DNA of 64,000 bases from Phoenix dactylifera (Eukaryota > Streptophyta > Magnoliopsida > Arecales > Arecaceae). Below the pieces are notes generated by a model. That model made no database searches, was not told the DNA's origin, and saw nothing but the letters and a program-made list of their open reading frames with translations. Below, one piece after another: positions 60,363 through 64,000 of this stretch. The stretch covers positions 930,001 through 994,000 of the forward strand of contig NC_052400.1 of assembly GCF_009389715.1 (NCBI RefSeq). Reading direction: 5' to 3'. Both the position numbers and the translations under genes were made by a program. Within the stretch, counting starts at the first letter, position 1; every line of letters begins with the position of its first letter.

Positions 60363-61447
60363 GCTCGATGGACCTTTTGCATTCATCAACAGAGCCAAGG
60401 TCGAAAGGTTTCTGTAAAGATTTTTAACTTATCTGGTAGTTTTGTATTCCCTAGTCTGACTGAGATAGCCGAGGTTTTGTTAGCTATGTATTTGGCAAAA
60501 AAGAAGTCTCAATTTAGGGACTAGTGGCTTAGATAGTTTAAATGATCAGGCTTCATGTAACTCTTTTATTTTATTTGAAGACTTTTGCAGCTGGTGTAAA
60601 AGGTCATATTAGTAACTTGATCTTTGTTTCGGTCCAACATGGATTTCATTCTGGCATTTTCAGTGCCCGAAGTTGGTGGAAGTTTTAGTTATGTGCATCC
60701 CTTGATTACTACCATTTCTTTTAAAACGAATGCACCTTCTGAATCATTGTAATAGTTACCAGACAAACTGATCAATATGTGCCGTAGGCAGAGGCAGGAA
60801 ACTGTTTCCTTGAAAAATATTCGTGGCCATTTCAGAACTTTGGCGCCAAGCTCCCATACCTTTATATGAGTTTGCTTCGACTTTCTGAAACTCTGAACCT
60901 ATTGCATCTGCAAACACTGAAATAGAAGCAGGTCTACCAGGTGAATCTAACTGTTCAGAAAGGTGAAGGATTAATATTTTCGGATCCTGTGTATTAATTC
61001 AATATCGTTTTAAACAGGTTATGAGGGTCTGGCAATTGACGAGTCCTTAAAAGATTTAGAAGAACAGCAACAGTTCTCTTGCAAGCTCTCAGACAGTGCA
61101 TTAAAAGATTTTTATCCCGGCACTGGCGCATTAAAAGATTTTTGCCGACGCTTTAAAGCGTCGGTAATTCCGGCACTAACACTATCCCGGCACATGCACA
61201 CCGACGCATAAATCCTTTGCCGACGCTTAAAATCGTCGGATATAAAGCCTTTGCCGACGCTTTAAAGCGTCGGTAAAGGTAAGGTAATGCCAACGCAGGC
61301 AAAAAGCGTCGGAACGAAAATTATCCACGCCCACCTGCCCGACAGTTTCGTGACGCTTTTGGACGCGTTGGATTAGAAAGTACTGACGCTTATAAGCGTC
61401 GGTAAAAGCTCTGGAAAGCGCCGGGAAATACTATTTCTTTTGTAGTG

Positions 61448-63260
61448 AATCGAAGCTAGTGACTTCAACAAAAATAATAAAAATAATCAGACAGAAATAT
61501 AAAAAAGATCAAACGAGATCTTGTTTGTTAATTAACTAGCACTTCCTCCCTCCATTCTTTCTTGTAGTCAAAGACAAAAGGTGACGTGATAATATAAAAG
61601 GTACCAAGAATTTTTTCAAAAGCCTAACGAACACAAGGATGGGATAGCATATCAAACCTGAAGATGGTAATGACCTTGATATCGTACACGTACGGATTCT
61701 TCAACAAATTATGTTATGTAGCTATAGATATATATCCAGCTTTTCCTCCTTCCCCAAGTATCTTATGGAAAGTTAATTTTAGCAATGTTTTAAATGGCAG
61801 TTGAAGTATGAAGGCCGTCAAAGGGCTGCATGCATGGTGCCCCTGCAGTATGCACACCACATATGCAGGTGCATATATATGTTGTTACTATTCTTTAACT
61901 ATTTTAAAATAAATATTAAATATTAAATACAATAACAAAAACAATAGTCATAGTAATATTTTTTGGATGGGGGAGAAAGAAGACAGAGATAATAGCGTAA
62001 GTTTAAAATTTTATTTTATTTTTAATTAATATAAATATGATTTTTCTTAACACTGTTAGAACAACCGTTATATTAAGGGTATTTGTACAATAACAGAGTT
62101 TTACGAGGGTATACATATAAATATCAATTTTGGAAGGGTATTCACGCAAAATTCGATATTTAGAAGAGTATCCATGCAAAAAATCCATAACAATAATAAC
62201 TAACAATTAGTGTTTAGTGATTAGTACCTATTACCTAATAACAATAATTATGACATCTTAACATGGGTAGCACCCATATCAGGTCCACCTGAAACCTATA
62301 TCAAACCTAACCATTAGCTTGAACCACTTACCCTATCCAGGCTTATATAAGAGTGGGCTGTCTATGTGACACTAAAATGTTAGCGGACTCACTTATTAGC
62401 CATACAATACTAAGGAAGCCAATATTCAGCTGCATAATACCAAGTTGATCATCTTTTCGGTCCAGTGTGCTACAAATACATATCATATGGCATGGCTTTC
62501 CTAGACATCTTAAGAGTTGTGGAGGATAAAAATTCTTTGGAGACGACATGATCTATTATGCTTGCACCATTGTATGATCATGCCGCTCGTGTAGGAGGGA
62601 ACTTGCAGGCGGCTTTGGACATCTGGAGTTCATGTGATACTATATTTCGACAATTGAGAGCCTTCTAGATATTCCAAATTCACATTATGAAGTGCTGAGA
62701 ACTTGTCTGAAGTTTGTATGATGGTGTACATAGAGACTAGATTGTGGGCAATATAAGCAAAAAATTAATAAACAATTAGCCTGAAGATGATTCAAATTTA
62801 TAATCAGAAACGAATTTGGCCTCGATATAATACTAACTAAACAATTGATCGACAAAATAAAGCTGAGAAGAAAAGAGTCAAGATTGTATATAGTCCTAAC
62901 ATGCCCTATGCATTCCTCATTTCATAGTAGTCACAGCAAAAGAGGATAGCTGTGATTCTAGTAATTTAATCAATCATCATGTTAATCACACATTGGATGA
63001 AAAAATAAAGTAATAAATTTACTAATGTAGCATAATTTTCCTAAGATAATATTGTGAGCCTTCTATTCATGCATGCACAAAAAAAAAAAAAAAAAAAAAA
63101 ATCCCTTTTGTTACGTGGCACAAACAGCCCCAATTCAGCATTCCTATCACGGTGCGTGCATATTTGTCTGCCAAAAAAGAAAGAAATCAAAAACCGAGAT
63201 TCTTTCAGAAATCGAAATCTAAAATAACTGTCAAAGATTATACCCAATATCCCAATCATC
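61448..63260. other. Gene-free stretch
   Basis: No exon or RNA gene found. About 62070-62190 holds GGGTATTTGTAC and GAAGGGTATTCACGC-type repeats that may be an old MITE. A 21-A run lies at 63079-63101. Confidence 0.4.
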
Positions 63261-63267
63261 CATTATG

Positions 63268-63331
63268 CACGTGCTACGAAAGCAAACCCGCGCAGCTCAC
63301 GTGCCAACGACTCCCAGCTCCTCTATAAATA
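63268..63331 (+). promoter_or_regulatory. Promoter of the GeBP-like gene: two G-boxes and a TATA box
   Basis: CACGTG occurs at 63268-63273 and 63298-63303, 30 bp apart. TATAAATA lies at 63324-63331, 50 bp before the ATG. G-boxes bind bZIP and bHLH factors in light and abscisic acid responses. Role inferred from motifs and spacing. Confidence 0.7.
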
Positions 63332-63380
63332 ACTCCGCCGACCCCCGGGGCCTAACAGCCACGCTTTTCCGAAGGCCGGG

Positions 63381-63821
63381 ATGTCTCTCTCTCCAACCCT
63401 CTCGGCCTCCGGCGGCGGCGAGGGTCCGGCAAAGAATCCGAGGCGGTGGACGGAGAGGGACGAGGTGAGGCTGCTGAGGGCGGTGCTGGAGATCGCAGCG
63501 GAGGCGGCGGAGGCCTTCGACCCGTCGGTGCCCCTCTTTGCCCGGCTCGGCCGGGCCCTCGGCGGATCGTCCTTCACCGGCGACGAGATCGTCTCCAAGA
63601 TCCGCGAGCTCCGCCGGAGCTACGAGGAGAAGTGCTACAAGATCCGCGTCGGCGCCGCCGCGGGCGGCTTCAACACCGCCGCGGGTGGCTTCAACACCGC
63701 CGCCTTCGAGATTAGCAACCAGATCTGGGGCGGCGGCATCGCAGGCGCCGTGACCAAGAAGAGGAAGAGGAAGAGGAGGAACAGAAAGAAGAAGAAATTC
63801 CAAAAGAAGAAGATGGTCTAG
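63381..63821 (+). CDS. GeBP/storekeeper-type DNA-binding protein (DUF573), short
   Basis: 146 aa in one exon. Residues 21-117 form the DUF573 domain: RRWTERDEVRLLRAVLEIAA at the start, SFTGDEIVSKIRELRRSYEEK in the middle and FEISNQIWG at the end. Family members (GeBP, storekeeper) are nuclear plant transcription factors. Residues 126-144 are almost all Lys/Arg (KKRKRKRRNRKKKKF), a likely nuclear localisation signal. GGFNTAA is duplicated in tandem (about residues 95-108). Family proteins are usually 300-400 aa with an acidic and leucine-zipper-like C-terminal part, which is missing here, so this is a short form or a truncated copy. The ATG is the first after the TATA box. Target genes are unknown. 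Confidence 0.72.
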   Translation: MSLSPTLSASGGGEGPAKNPRRWTERDEVRLLRAVLEIAAEAAEAFDPSVPLFARLGRALGGSSFTGDEIVSKIRELRRSYEEKCYKIRVGAAAGGFNTAAGGFNTAAFEISNQIWGGGIAGAVTKKRKRKRRNRKKKKFQKKKMV

Positions 63822-64000
63822 GGTTGTCTTTTTCTCTCATAACTTCTTTTTGGGAATTTGCGTATAAAATCCTACGAATCGTAGATTTTGTTAGGGTTTA
63901 GCCTTTTTTTGGTGGAGAGATTTGGGAGGAGGAAATTGCTATATAAAAATTTTGTTTTTTGTTCTTAAAAAAGAAAATTAGAGAGTGTTTCGCCTCAGGG

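Larger units (their letters stand above)
57772..61447. mobile_element. Non-autonomous CACTA transposon carrying a PIN gene fragment
   Basis: The ends are CACTACAGAAAAAGG on the left and CTTTTGTAGTG on the right, with 21 of 29 terminal bases matching as inverted repeats. The exact 3-bp duplication AAT lies at 57769-57771 and 61448-61450, as expected for CACTA elements. Subterminal regions (57793-57960 and 61110-61430) are full of short hairpins of the type CCGACGCTTTAAAGCGTCGG. There is no transposase frame. The interior holds a pyrimidine-rich leader-like region with minisatellites (58051-58290), an (AT)n tract (59029-59087) and four PIN exons. Confidence 0.92.

Overview
The window is nuclear DNA of a flowering plant. 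Spliced genes with GT/AG introns, a very GC-rich first exon in a 4-hydroxyphenylpyruvate dioxygenase gene, AT-rich intergenic DNA and dense plant-type transposons point to a monocot with a repeat-rich genome. A palm or relative is my guess, but the window alone does not prove it. There is no bacterial, organellar, CRISPR or operon-like structure.

Five host genes can be supported. A FAR1-related DNA-binding protein gene lies on the minus strand at 2998-4414 and runs off the left side. A one-exon ubiquitin-like protein is at 24644-24925 (minus). A WAV3-like RING/vWA E3 ubiquitin ligase at 27238-30054 (minus) has two exons and two mutually compensating frameshifts. A two-exon 4-hydroxyphenylpyruvate dioxygenase at 35709-39005 (minus) looks intact. 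A short GeBP/storekeeper-type DNA-binding protein is at 63381-63821 (plus), behind a TATA box and two G-boxes. They have unrelated jobs and do not form a pathway.

Most of the rest is transposable elements. From left to right: a foldback element with a 100-bp hairpin core (4907-5772); LINE 3' fragments (6382-6532, 7620-8010, 29310-29535); a GC-rich minisatellite block (8450-9340); a 1.1-kb hAT-type element with an exact 8-bp target duplication (9909-10999); an internally deleted Copia element (11543-13990); a young Copia element (14680-21517) inserted into an older RTE-type LINE; two copies of a GATCACC-rich terminal-inverted-repeat element (23417-24336 and 51573-53067); a TRIM element (26340-26822) with single LTRs elsewhere, one of them inside the dioxygenase intron; an apparently intact Tekay/Del-like Gypsy chromovirus (41706-51018) inserted into a decayed Copia reverse transcriptase; a tRNA-derived SINE (51155-51507); a tandem 697-bp duplication (53055-54480); and a CACTA transposon (57772-61447).

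The most striking item is the CACTA element. Between its terminal repeats it carries the last four exons of a PIN auxin efflux carrier gene. Splice sites, reading frame and stop codon are intact, and there is no recognisable transposase. This is a gene-fragment capture event.
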